Below the pieces are notes generated by a model that saw nothing but the letters and a program-made list of their open reading frames with translations, did not search any database and was not told the origin of the DNA. A stretch of 8,028 nt of DNA from Clostridia bacterium. GTDB lineage: Bacteria > Bacillota_A > Clostridia > Oscillospirales > CAG-272. Shown one piece after another: positions 1-7,025 of the stretch. Each line of letters starts with the position of its first letter. Position 1 is the stretch's first letter. The stretch spans positions 1-8,028 of the forward strand of contig JAGBUD010000038.1 of NCBI GenBank assembly GCA_017630995.1, given 5' to 3'. The position numbers and the translations under genes were made by a program.

Positions 1-694
1 GTATAGCAAACGTTCCAAACACCGTTATCATGCTGAAAAACAAAGCGATACCGACAACAGAATCCGTCTGCATAAATCTATCGTAGTTAAGCAGAAAAAC
101 CGCAAGGGATAGAAGTATAATGCCAACCGTTGAAAGACCAAGAAGCTTGCTATGTCTTTTGCGAGCGTTCTTAATCAAAACAAATGGATAATAGTACATC
201 GAATATGCACATGGGATAATTATGCCGATGAGGGTTGCCTCTTTTATTGTTCCGAGGGGATAGCAAATCCAAAACAATGCAATAAAGACGTTAAAAAGGC
301 AAAATGCAAACGGAGAGATAAAATTCTTCAAAACGTTCTTCACAATGCTTCCGCCGTTCAAAAGCAGACCGCAAAGGTAATGTGTAATCGGTTCGTCCTC
401 TTCGTTGAAGAAGTCATCATCCTTATTGTACACAAAAGGTCGGAGAATAAGTGCAAGCACTACCATAATCAACGGTAGCGCATAAATGAGCGCCGCAATA
501 ATTCCCACGAAAACAAATGGAGTCGGCAGTAGATTGAAGAGCATTATTCCCATGCCGATAAATCCAAAGAGATAAAGCAGAACCGCAGATATCGTCATAG
601 CGTCTACACTTGCGCCTTGCCCATCTTCGTCTATCCACACATTAGATGCCACGATGTTACCGTTACTGTTGTCTATTATGTCATAGTAAGCCAT
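1..694 (-). CDS. Multi-pass membrane protein of unknown family (3' part cut off by window edge)
   Basis: I do not recognise this protein. The reading frame starts at an ATG at 694-692 and stays open for 231 codons to the left edge, so the C-terminus is missing. An AAAGGA ribosome site lies 8 nt upstream of the ATG. Residues 1-32 are polar and acidic with no signal peptide. Hydrophobic stretches follow at about 34-56, 59-84, 125-145, 152-173, 184-203 and 212-231, giving roughly six membrane segments in the visible part. An acidic loop (about 90-103, rich in D and E) separates segments 2 and 3, and a basic loop (KNARKRHSK, about 175-183) lies between segments 4 and 5. It is on the same strand as miaA but 131 bp beyond it, so it may have its own promoter. 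The role is unknown; a small integral membrane protein is all that the sequence supports. Confidence 0.8.
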   Translation of the reverse strand, partial: MAYYDIIDNSNGNIVASNVWIDEDGQGASVDAMTISAVLLYLFGFIGMGIMLFNLLPTPFVFVGIIAALIYALPLIMVVLALILRPFVYNKDDDFFNEEDEPITHYLCGLLLNGGSIVKNVLKNFISPFAFCLFNVFIALFWICYPLGTIKEATLIGIIIPCAYSMYYYPFVLIKNARKRHSKLLGLSTVGIILLSLAVFLLNYDRFMQTDSVVGIALFFSMITVFGTFAI

Positions 695-825
695 AAGAGA
701 AGTCCTTTCATTGCTTGTTTTTTCATTTAAGCTTATGTATTAACTTTAGCGCATAAGCGTAAATATTTTAAGTATTTAATAAAGTTCACAATTTGAAATC
801 TTCACCGAGAGTTTAAGATAAATCG
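695..825 (-). promoter_or_regulatory. Intergenic region with weak promoter candidate and short inverted repeat
   Basis: This AT-rich gap separates the end of miaA from the membrane-protein gene. On the minus strand a TTGTGA (791-786) lies 15 nt before a TAAAAT (770-765), a possible but short-spaced promoter for the membrane gene. A 7-nt perfect inverted repeat, GCTTATG (731-737) and CATAAGC (752-758), lies between this and the start codon. It is not followed by a T-run on either strand, so it does not look like a terminator; it could be an operator or chance. I see no clear rho-independent terminator for miaA, so read-through from the upstream operon is possible. Confidence 0.3.
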
Positions 826-1716
826 TTATTTTGAATTTAAGAATGAATCTATATACCCGCACGCTTCGGTGAAAAAGTCACCGCTTGTATCAAGCCAAAC
901 GACGTTTTTCTCCTTTTTAAACCAAGTCATTTGCCTTTTTGCAAAGTGGCAAATTTCCTTATAAAGCTCTGCTCTGTAGTCCTCAAACGAGGGATAAAGT
1001 CCCGCTATGTATCTGTACGTATATCTGTATTCGAGTCCGAGTCTTTCAAGGAATTCCGCGCTGACTCCGCTATCGTAAAGCCCCTTTATTTCCTCTATCA
1101 TTCCCTCCTTGATTCTTGCGTCAAGGCGCTCGGAAATGCGGCTGTAAAGAACGTCGCGGGGATATGTCATCGCGAGCTGCAAAACCTCGTATTTAGGTGA
1201 ATTTTCGCTATGGTCGGAGCCGCCCTCCATTTTTTCTATAATTCGAACGAGTCTGCGGTGACTGTATTCCGTCGGGATATCGAAAACCCCCTTTGAATTA
1301 AGAATCGAGATAAGCTCTTCCCTACTTTTTTCGTTAAGAAATGCGCGAAGCTCCTCGTTGGGTGCAACCTCCGAGAGAGAATATCCCTCTACGACGGCGC
1401 GGCTGTAAAGTCCCGTGCCTCCGACAAGAAACGGAATTTTACCGTTTTCTAAAATCTTGTCTATCGCGTCGTATGCAAGCGACTGAAAATCCGCCATTGA
1501 AAACGGCTCACCGGGGTCGAGAATATCAATGAGGTAATGGCGAACTCTCGCGGCCTCATCAGGAGTTATTTTTCCTGTTCCGAGGTCCATTTTTCTGTAT
1601 ATCTGTCTTGAATCCGCAGAAACTATTTCTCCGCCGTATTTATCGGCAAGCTCTATTCCGAGCGAGCTATTTCCCGAAGCTGTCGTTCCTATAACCGTTA
1701 TAAGCTTATTTTTCAT
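826..1716 (-). CDS. miaA: tRNA dimethylallyltransferase MiaA (Walker A Lys replaced by Asn)
   Basis: MiaA transfers a dimethylallyl group from DMAPP to N6 of A37 in tRNAs reading UNN codons (i6A37); it is cytoplasmic, and MiaB often methylthiolates the product. The 296-residue length is normal. Visible family motifs are the P-loop region at 10-18, DSRQIY at 35-40 with the general-base Asp35, DLGTGK at 44-49, LVGGTGLY at 97-104 with Thr101, GLEYR at 227-231, and AKRQMTWF at 259-266 near the C-terminus. The oddity is in the P-loop: it reads GTTASGNSS, with Asn16 (codon AAT at 1671-1669) where the family has Lys. The rest of the frame is intact, so this may be a sequence error, a recent mutation or an altered enzyme. 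The start is supported by AAAGGAG 7 nt upstream. The first 11 nt overlap the end of the MATE gene, suggesting coupled translation as the last gene of the operon. Confidence 0.95.
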   Translation of the reverse strand: MKNKLITVIGTTASGNSSLGIELADKYGGEIVSADSRQIYRKMDLGTGKITPDEAARVRHYLIDILDPGEPFSMADFQSLAYDAIDKILENGKIPFLVGGTGLYSRAVVEGYSLSEVAPNEELRAFLNEKSREELISILNSKGVFDIPTEYSHRRLVRIIEKMEGGSDHSENSPKYEVLQLAMTYPRDVLYSRISERLDARIKEGMIEEIKGLYDSGVSAEFLERLGLEYRYTYRYIAGLYPSFEDYRAELYKEICHFAKRQMTWFKKEKNVVWLDTSGDFFTEACGYIDSFLNSK

Positions 1717-3088
1717 TCGGCAGCTCCTTTGGCTTAAAGGATTTCTTTAAAACGCGGATAAGGAATATTGCACAGAGCACAACGCTCATAATTTCTGCTA
1801 TCGGGAATGACCACCAAACGTACTTAACCTCACCTATAAGCGAAAGAAGATATGCTGCGGGGATAAGAACGACAAGCTGTCTTCCAACGCTTACAAAAAG
1901 GCTGTAAATGCTCTTTCCGAGAGCTTGGCATGCGGATATACTGATAACCGAAAATCCCGCGAAAACAAAGCTCAAGCTCACCGTTCTCAATGCGGGAACT
2001 CCTATTTCCAGCATTTCCGCGCCCGCGTTGAAAAATCCGAGCAAGAATCCGGGGAAAATCTGGAACACGAGAAGTCCGAGAAGCATATATCCTATTGCGA
2101 TAAAAAGTCCAAGCTTGAGAGCTGACATAACTCTTTTTTTGTTACCCGCGCCATAGTTATACGACATAATCGGAATAAGACCGTTGTTAAATCCGAATAT
2201 AGGCATAAATACAAAGCTTTGGAGCTTAAAATAAACACCGAAAACGTTAACCGCAAACTTCGAGAATCCCTCAAGGATTATGTTCATTGAGAACGTCATA
2301 ACCGAGCCAATTGCTTGCATAAGCACGGCGGGAATTCCTATTTCAAGCATTTCCTTTATTATTTCCCACTTGGGAATAAAGTTTTTGAGCTTGAGCTTGA
2401 TATCGGTATTGAATTTTAAATTGAATACGATTCCGAGAGCAGCTGATACCGCTTGACCGATTATCGTTGCTATTGCCGCACCGCGAATACCCATTTCGGG
2501 AAGTCCAAGCCAACCAAAAATCAAAATAGGGTCAAGAATAATATTCACTATCGCACCTGCTCCTTGGGTTATCATACTGTAAAACGAGCGTCCCGTTGCT
2601 TGCAAAAGGCGCTCGCAAATGACCTGAATGAATATAAAGCAGGAGAAAATCGAGATTATAGTGATATACTGAACGGAATATTCGGTTCTTAACGTGTCGG
2701 TGGGGTCAACCTGCAATCCGACGAAGAACTTAACGAAGAAAAGTCCGAAAATCAAAAACAGAATGTATCCGCAGCCCATAAGGAAAAATCCTTGACCTGC
2801 AACGAGGTTTACCTTGTCAAACTTCTTCTGACCGAGATATCTTGAGAGCAATGCGTTTGCACCAACCGCAAGACCGATGGAAATTGCGAGAAGAAGATTC
2901 TGAATCGGGAATGCTACAGTCAAGGCACCTGTGCCCGCATCGTTGTTATACTGTGCAACGAATATTGAGTCCACGACGTTATAGAGCGCTTGAACTATCA
3001 TTGAAATTATTATCGGCACGGAGACCGAGAACAACAATCTAGGAATGGGCATCGTGCCCATTTTATTTTCTCTTTGAGTATTTTCCAT
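1706..3088 (-). CDS. MATE family efflux transporter
   Basis: This is a cation-coupled (Na+ or H+) exporter of the MATE family in the cytoplasmic membrane, exporting drugs, metabolites or other organic cations; the substrate cannot be read from the sequence. The 460 residues fit the usual twelve-helix, two-half architecture. Family signatures are the N-terminal IPRLLFSVSVPIIISM (about 15-30), the ALYNVVDSIFV motif of helix 1 with Asp40, ANALLSRYLGQ after helix 2, the NIILDPILIFG-GLPEMGIRGAAIAT block near helix 6, and FGFNNGLIPIMSYNYGAGN in the second half. Its ATG shares one base with the stop codon of the PHP gene (TAATG), and only a weak ribosome site precedes it, so it is probably translated by re-initiation. 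Its end overlaps miaA by 11 nt. Gene order suggests no drug-specific regulation; the adjacent PHP enzyme could make or clear the exported compound, but that is speculation. Confidence 0.95.
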   Translation of the reverse strand: MENTQRENKMGTMPIPRLLFSVSVPIIISMIVQALYNVVDSIFVAQYNNDAGTGALTVAFPIQNLLLAISIGLAVGANALLSRYLGQKKFDKVNLVAGQGFFLMGCGYILFLIFGLFFVKFFVGLQVDPTDTLRTEYSVQYITIISIFSCFIFIQVICERLLQATGRSFYSMITQGAGAIVNIILDPILIFGWLGLPEMGIRGAAIATIIGQAVSAALGIVFNLKFNTDIKLKLKNFIPKWEIIKEMLEIGIPAVLMQAIGSVMTFSMNIILEGFSKFAVNVFGVYFKLQSFVFMPIFGFNNGLIPIMSYNYGAGNKKRVMSALKLGLFIAIGYMLLGLLVFQIFPGFLLGFFNAGAEMLEIGVPALRTVSLSFVFAGFSVISISACQALGKSIYSLFVSVGRQLVVLIPAAYLLSLIGEVKYVWWSFPIAEIMSVVLCAIFLIRVLKKSFKPKELPNEK

Positions 3089-4134
3089 TAAGCTTTATTT
3101 TCCGTTTCTTTAGTTATTTTTTCGTTTAAATCGGAAACGTAATACGGAACCGTGCAAGCAATGTTGCCGCTCGCGTCACGTACCTCAAGTCTGAAATATC
3201 TGCCGAATTTTTCGGGAATATAATCAAATTCAGCTTCGCTGACGGTTTTAGCTCCGTCACCGACAATGCTTGCATATCTTCCCTCTGTGTGAAGCGATAT
3301 TCTCATAGCATTAGAGGTTTTAATTTTGATTTTACCATCCTCAAAGAAGAGAGAATGTATTTCGGGGCCCCACGAGGCGTACATCTCTCCATCCTCGTAT
3401 GCCTTTATAAGCGAATCGTAGGAAAGCTCGTCTGCCTTGAGCATAGTCCAAGCTCCGCCGATGTGTTTTACGCTATGCGTGTCATCAGAGCCGGTGGGAT
3501 AAACACGTCTGCCGCAGCGAAGCAGATGTGCGTAATGAATCGTGGTGTTATCGTTATTAAGAAAGGCGCTTGAGTTTGCAACCTCTATGGAATTAATGCA
3601 ATCGAGGTCGGCAACGTCCGATACCGTTTGGAGCGACCATTCGGGGTGATTGTAATTTACTATAAACCCACCCTCGCTTATCTTTCTTATATAACCTGAA
3701 AGCCATGCTCTGTCGTGATAATAAACCGTGTCAACAATTTCGTTATACTCGCATTTATCAATCCAAGCACGAGAGTTACCGGGATATGATGGATTATCCT
3801 TAAAAAACATGGGAATAACAAGGTTATCCTGACTTTTTGCAATAAAGCAAAAGTGATAAACGGGCATAACCATACCTTGCGTCGAGAGAGTTGAGGTAGA
3901 TACGTGCTCCTTTATCGCAGCCTCATATCCGTGAAGCGCAATAAATCCATCGTCGCAAAGCTCCTCATGTCCTATCAGCACCTCGTGATCGGTAAAGCAT
4001 ACTGCGCTATATCCGCGCTTGACGTATTCCGCCTTTACTTCTTCGGGGGTTAGCTGTCCGTCAGAGATTGTTGTATGACAGTGGAGATTGGTTTTATAAA
4101 ATTTCCCTCCCTCACGAATAAGTGGAATTCTCAT
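3088..4134 (-). CDS. PHP-domain metallohydrolase, CehA/McbA-like
   Basis: This is a polymerase-and-histidinol-phosphatase (PHP) domain protein, a metal-dependent phosphoesterase or hydrolase fold. The metal ligands expected for the family can be seen: HxH at His18 and His20, Asp25, TDH with His50, Glu71 in HGYE, His163 in NHPEW, and Asp218 and His220 in GSDDTH. The core is therefore likely active. The stretch between Glu71 and His163 is long, and a C-terminal beta-rich domain of about 90 residues (about 255-340) follows the PHP core, as in proteins named CehA/McbA family metallohydrolases. There is no signal peptide, so it is probably cytoplasmic. The substrate is unknown. The start is supported by AAGGA 6 nt upstream. 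It lies 24 nt after the QueG-like gene and overlaps the MATE start by one base, so it is the second gene of a four-gene operon. Confidence 0.88.
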   Translation of the reverse strand: MRIPLIREGGKFYKTNLHCHTTISDGQLTPEEVKAEYVKRGYSAVCFTDHEVLIGHEELCDDGFIALHGYEAAIKEHVSTSTLSTQGMVMPVYHFCFIAKSQDNLVIPMFFKDNPSYPGNSRAWIDKCEYNEIVDTVYYHDRAWLSGYIRKISEGGFIVNYNHPEWSLQTVSDVADLDCINSIEVANSSAFLNNDNTTIHYAHLLRCGRRVYPTGSDDTHSVKHIGGAWTMLKADELSYDSLIKAYEDGEMYASWGPEIHSLFFEDGKIKIKTSNAMRISLHTEGRYASIVGDGAKTVSEAEFDYIPEKFGRYFRLEVRDASGNIACTVPYYVSDLNEKITKETENKA

Positions 4135-4158
4135 ATCATATCCTTTCCTATCAAAAAG

Positions 4159-4962
4159 TCAATAGCCGAGCTTTTCAAGATTTCTCTTTACAACCGCTCT
4201 GCCGCGCCAACCAAACGCGCGCTTTTTAAATTCCTCGCGTGAAAGTGCTTTGAGAACCTCGCTCGTCAAAAGATCGATTCTATCCTCATAAAAGAACGGA
4301 ATGGGCGTCAATTTAGGTGAAAAATTATGTGGACAAGCGCTTTGACAGAGGTCGCACCCCCATACCGTGTCACATTTTTTCATCAGTTCAACCTCTTCGT
4401 CTGCCAGCTCACCCTTTCTTTGAGTTATTGCGGAGAGGCAATCCGCCCCCTCGCCCGAAAGAATTTTTGTGGGACAAGCGGCACGGCACCTGCCGCAATG
4501 GGAGCAGGTTTTTACCTCGAATTTTACCGTTCCGAGAAGTTCGGGCTCGATATCCGACACAACGTCGGCAACGAAAACGAAGCTGCCGTATTTCTCGTTT
4601 ATCAAAAGTCCGTTATCACCGAAAACGCCAAGCCCCGCAATAACCGCCGCGTGACACTCGCTTATTGGGGAGTGGTCACCGTATGCCGCAAAGCTCGCAT
4701 TAGGATATATATTCTTTAGGCGCGAGATAAGCGCTTCGGTAGTTTTTTTAATAAAGATATGATAGTCGTAAGACGCAGCATAGGCGGATATATTCTTCGG
4801 TGCTCCCGCATAATACGGTATAAGAAAAAGAATAACGCTTTTGGGTATAAAGCCCTCGCGCTCCATTATGTGCGGCGCACTTTCCTTGCAATCGCGGTAA
4901 TCGAGTGCAGCAAAATATTCAATTTTATTTTCATCAAAAAATAATTTAATATCAGAATTCAT
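4159..4962 (-). CDS. QueG-like (epoxyqueuosine reductase family) double 4Fe-4S protein
   Basis: The protein resembles the core of epoxyqueuosine reductase QueG, the cobalamin- and iron-sulfur-dependent enzyme that completes queuosine at tRNA position 34. Numbered from the ATG at 4962, a GDHSP motif (Asp96, aligning with the catalytic Asp of QueG) is followed by AGLGVFGDNGLLI and YGSFVFVADVVSD. The cluster-binding region is CxxCxxCxxxCP at 153-164, Cys175, and WGCDLCQSACP at about 201-211. The C-terminus GRAVVKRNLEKLGY matches the end of the QueG core. At 267 residues it is much shorter than the 300-380 of many QueG proteins and lacks the C-terminal HEAT-like region. The usual GKN is GDN here, so it belongs to a divergent short Clostridia-type subfamily and the substrate may differ. 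A GTG at 4968 is in frame, but GGCGGT sits 6 nt before the ATG at 4962 and directly against the GTG, so I prefer the ATG. First gene of the leftward operon. Confidence 0.85.
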   Translation of the reverse strand: MNSDIKLFFDENKIEYFAALDYRDCKESAPHIMEREGFIPKSVILFLIPYYAGAPKNISAYAASYDYHIFIKKTTEALISRLKNIYPNASFAAYGDHSPISECHAAVIAGLGVFGDNGLLINEKYGSFVFVADVVSDIEPELLGTVKFEVKTCSHCGRCRAACPTKILSGEGADCLSAITQRKGELADEEVELMKKCDTVWGCDLCQSACPHNFSPKLTPIPFFYEDRIDLLTSEVLKALSREEFKKRAFGWRGRAVVKRNLEKLGY

Positions 4963-4992
4963 AGCCACACCGCCAACACAAACTTACGCTAT

Positions 4993-5021
4993 ATTTTAGC
5001 ATAGATTTACTTAAATTGCAA
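4993..5021 (-). promoter_or_regulatory. Sigma-70-type promoter of the leftward operon
   Basis: On the minus strand a TTGCAA -35 box (5021-5016) is separated by 17 nt from a TAAAAT -10 box (4998-4993). The -10 box is preceded by TGC, an extended -10 element. Transcription would begin near 4986, leaving a leader of about 24 nt before the QueG-like ATG, too short for a riboswitch. Confidence 0.7.
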
Positions 5022-5029
5022 TATGTTTA

Positions 5030-5058
5030 TTGACTTTATGCGCGTTATGTGATAAAAT
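5030..5058 (+). promoter_or_regulatory. Sigma-70-type promoter of the plsY operon
   Basis: A TTGACT -35 box (5030-5035) lies exactly 17 nt before a TAAAAT -10 box (5053-5058), and TGA just before the -10 box gives an extended -10. This is close to consensus and suggests strong housekeeping transcription. The start point would be near 5065, giving a leader of about 24 nt that holds only the AGGAG ribosome site (5078-5082). Confidence 0.8.
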
Positions 5059-5088
5059 ATTTAAAATATTACTTTTCAGGAGAATTTT

Positions 5089-5835
5089 ATGTTTAATTTA
5101 AATGAAGGATTGTTCTATTTTCTGTTTAACGGAAAAGAAACCGATTGGCGCGCATACCTCACTTATATTTCTTTCATTTTGATAACGATACTTTCTGCAT
5201 ATTTCCTTGGCAGCATAAACTCGGCTATCATCTTTTCAAAGGTCGTCTATCACGACGATATAAGAAAGCACGGCAGCGGAAATGGCGGAATGACTAATAT
5301 GCTTCGTACGTTCGGTCTTGGCGCGGCCGGTCTTACTCTTGCGGGCGACCTTCTGAAAACGGTTATTTCAATCTCCGTTGCGGGCGTTCTTTTCGGCTTT
5401 AACTACGTGGGCGGAATAAGCTGCGGAACGGGATTTTGCTACGTTGCGGGATTCTTTGCCGTTATCGGTCACGTGTTCCCCATTTACTATAAATTCAAGG
5501 GCGGCAAGGGTGTTCTTGCAACGGCAACTATGGCGCTTGTTCTCACTCCCGTGCCCTTTGCTATTCTTTTGCTTCTCTTTATTGCTATTGTTGCAATATC
5601 TAAATACGTTTCTCTCGGCTCGGTTACGGTTGCTATTCTCTACCCCGTTCTTGTTCACGGATACTTTACCGTAACGTTCCCGATATACGAAAAATCAACT
5701 CCGGGCTTTACGGCACTTACGACGATACTTCTCGCTATATTTATAGTTTGGTCACACAGAGAAAACCTCAAGAGAATTTCCAACAGAACGGAAAGAAAAA
5801 TCTCTTTCAAGAAGAAGGAAAAAAGAGATGAATAA
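5089..5835 (+). CDS. plsY: Glycerol-3-phosphate acyltransferase PlsY
   Basis: PlsY is the membrane enzyme that moves an acyl chain from acyl-phosphate (made by PlsX) to sn-glycerol-3-phosphate, giving lysophosphatidic acid, the first step of phospholipid synthesis in most Gram-positive bacteria. Family motifs are YFLGSINSA (38-46), the active-site loop HGSGNGGMTNMLRTFG (61-76), DLLK (87-90), GHVFP with FKGGKG (127-141), KYVS (172-175) and the C-terminal WSHRENLKRI (221-230). At least five hydrophobic segments are visible. At 248 residues it is longer than the usual 200-220, because of a polar N-terminal extension of about 22 residues and a lysine-rich tail. The ATG is well supported by AGGAG 6 nt upstream and by a near-consensus promoter. 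It is the first gene of the rightward operon, and its last 8 nt overlap the methyltransferase gene. Confidence 0.95.
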   Translation: MFNLNEGLFYFLFNGKETDWRAYLTYISFILITILSAYFLGSINSAIIFSKVVYHDDIRKHGSGNGGMTNMLRTFGLGAAGLTLAGDLLKTVISISVAGVLFGFNYVGGISCGTGFCYVAGFFAVIGHVFPIYYKFKGGKGVLATATMALVLTPVPFAILLLLFIAIVAISKYVSLGSVTVAILYPVLVHGYFTVTFPIYEKSTPGFTALTTILLAIFIVWSHRENLKRISNRTERKISFKKKEKRDE

Positions 5836-7015
5836 GAACGAGGAATTCGTTTCGCTGATTATTTCGGCATTCAATGCCGAGGTTATCAAAAAGCTTGTGT
5901 TCTCCCGCCCCGCATCAGACGTGCCCGTCAAGGTAAGCGGCAGACTCTGCGCGCACAGAGGACGCAAGATACTTTCGCTTGAATATACGAAAAATCAAGG
6001 CGCGGTCAGCCAAGAAAACATCGGTGAGGGCACGCTTTTGCAAAAATTATCCGAGCTTTCGTCATCTTATAAGCAGATAAACCTTATAACCACGCTCGGA
6101 GAAGCCGAATACAAGGTTTCAAAAAAAGGCAAGGAAACGATAATCGGAGGCACTGCCCTTGCGTCAAAGCTTTCGGGTAATGCGCTGAACTTTGAGGCGG
6201 CAATTGAGGAGCTTGACAGAAAAAAGGATTATATCCTTTCGGGAAAGGAAAGCTTTCTTATCGAGCTTGGAATATCCGATAAAACGGGCAGAGTTCACGA
6301 CAAAAAACAGGGGAAATTCAGACAAATCAACCGTTTTATTGAGCATATAGAAAATCTATACGACTCGCTTCCCGTCGATGACGAAATCGTTATATACGAC
6401 CTTTGCTGCGGAAAGAGCTACCTTTCCTTTGCGGTTTATTTTTACTTAACGGAGATAAAATCGCGCAAGGTTAACCTTATCGGCATTGACCTCAAGCGCG
6501 ACGTTATAGATTGGTGCGCGGCTCTTGCGGCAAGACTTGCATATTCGGGCATGCACTTCTATTGCGACGATATAAAGAACACTCCGCAAAATCAGCGAGT
6601 GGATATGGTTATTTCCTTACACGCTTGCGACGTTGCGACGGATATAGTTATTAACCGCGCAATCGAGCTTCGCCCGAGAATAATTTTATCAACTCCTTGC
6701 TGCCATAGATACATGAACGGCAAGGTCAGCGCGGAAAGCTTGAGATTCGTTACAAAATATCCTCATCTTTCAAACAAGCTTTGCGAGGCTCTCACAGACG
6801 CAATACGCGCGCTGCGACTTGAAATGAACGGATATTCCGTTTCTGCGCTTGAGCTTACCGACCCCGAAAACACCCCAAAAAACACGCTCATTCGCGCTAT
6901 GCTCACCAAAAAGAGCGATACGGAAACCGCACGGGCAAAAGAGGAATACGAAAGAACACTCGCTTTTTTGCTTGGCGACGGAGCAAAGGACTATTTAAAA
7001 GAAATATCCGAATAG
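5828..7015 (+). CDS. Class I SAM-dependent methyltransferase, METTL25/GSTCD-like domain
   Basis: The C-terminal half is a Rossmann-fold methyltransferase. Motif I is IYDLCCGKSYLSFAVY (189-204), the acidic residue that contacts the SAM ribose is in GIDLK (Asp221), CDDI at 246-249 fits the adenine-contact region, and motif IV is replaced by SLHACDVATD (263-272) followed by TPCCH (289-293). The LHAC...TD and PCCH signatures are typical of the Methyltransf_32 group (METTL25, GSTCD), whose bacterial members lack a settled substrate. Residues 1-180 form an N-terminal region I do not recognise, beginning with a helix-rich stretch and ending with QGKFRQINRFIEHI, which resembles the linker seen before this domain. 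The gene overlaps plsY by 8 nt and is followed 10 nt later by tsaE. The ATG has AGAAGGA about 8 nt upstream. RNA is a reasonable substrate guess from its tRNA-modification neighbours, but this is not shown. Confidence 0.85.
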   Translation: MNKNEEFVSLIISAFNAEVIKKLVFSRPASDVPVKVSGRLCAHRGRKILSLEYTKNQGAVSQENIGEGTLLQKLSELSSSYKQINLITTLGEAEYKVSKKGKETIIGGTALASKLSGNALNFEAAIEELDRKKDYILSGKESFLIELGISDKTGRVHDKKQGKFRQINRFIEHIENLYDSLPVDDEIVIYDLCCGKSYLSFAVYFYLTEIKSRKVNLIGIDLKRDVIDWCAALAARLAYSGMHFYCDDIKNTPQNQRVDMVISLHACDVATDIVINRAIELRPRIILSTPCCHRYMNGKVSAESLRFVTKYPHLSNKLCEALTDAIRALRLEMNGYSVSALELTDPENTPKNTLIRAMLTKKSDTETARAKEEYERTLAFLLGDGAKDYLKEISE

Positions 7016-7025
7016 GATTTATAAG

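Noticed and set aside
152..638. Open frames on both strands here (plus 152-478 and minus 423-638)
   Set aside because: They lie in other frames of the membrane-protein gene on the minus strand, have no convincing ribosome site and give low-complexity or cysteine-rich products without family motifs.
731..758. Inverted repeat GCTTATG/CATAAGC considered as a terminator or operator
   Set aside because: Arms are only 7 nt with a 14-nt loop and no T-run on either side. In about 130 bp of AT-rich DNA a repeat of this size can arise by chance, so I note it only within the intergenic entry.
4317..4719. Overlapping plus-strand open frames opposite the QueG-like gene
   Set aside because: They are antisense to a gene with strong family motifs and give unstructured, arginine-rich products; they are shadows of the real frame.
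4963..4968. GTG at 4968 as the start of the QueG-like gene
   Set aside because: The only ribosome-site-like stretch (GGCGGT) abuts this GTG but is well spaced for the in-frame ATG at 4962. The choice changes only two residues.
5036..5088. Possible riboswitch or leader peptide before plsY
   Set aside because: The predicted start point near 5065 leaves only about 24 nt before the ATG, which is taken up by the ribosome site.
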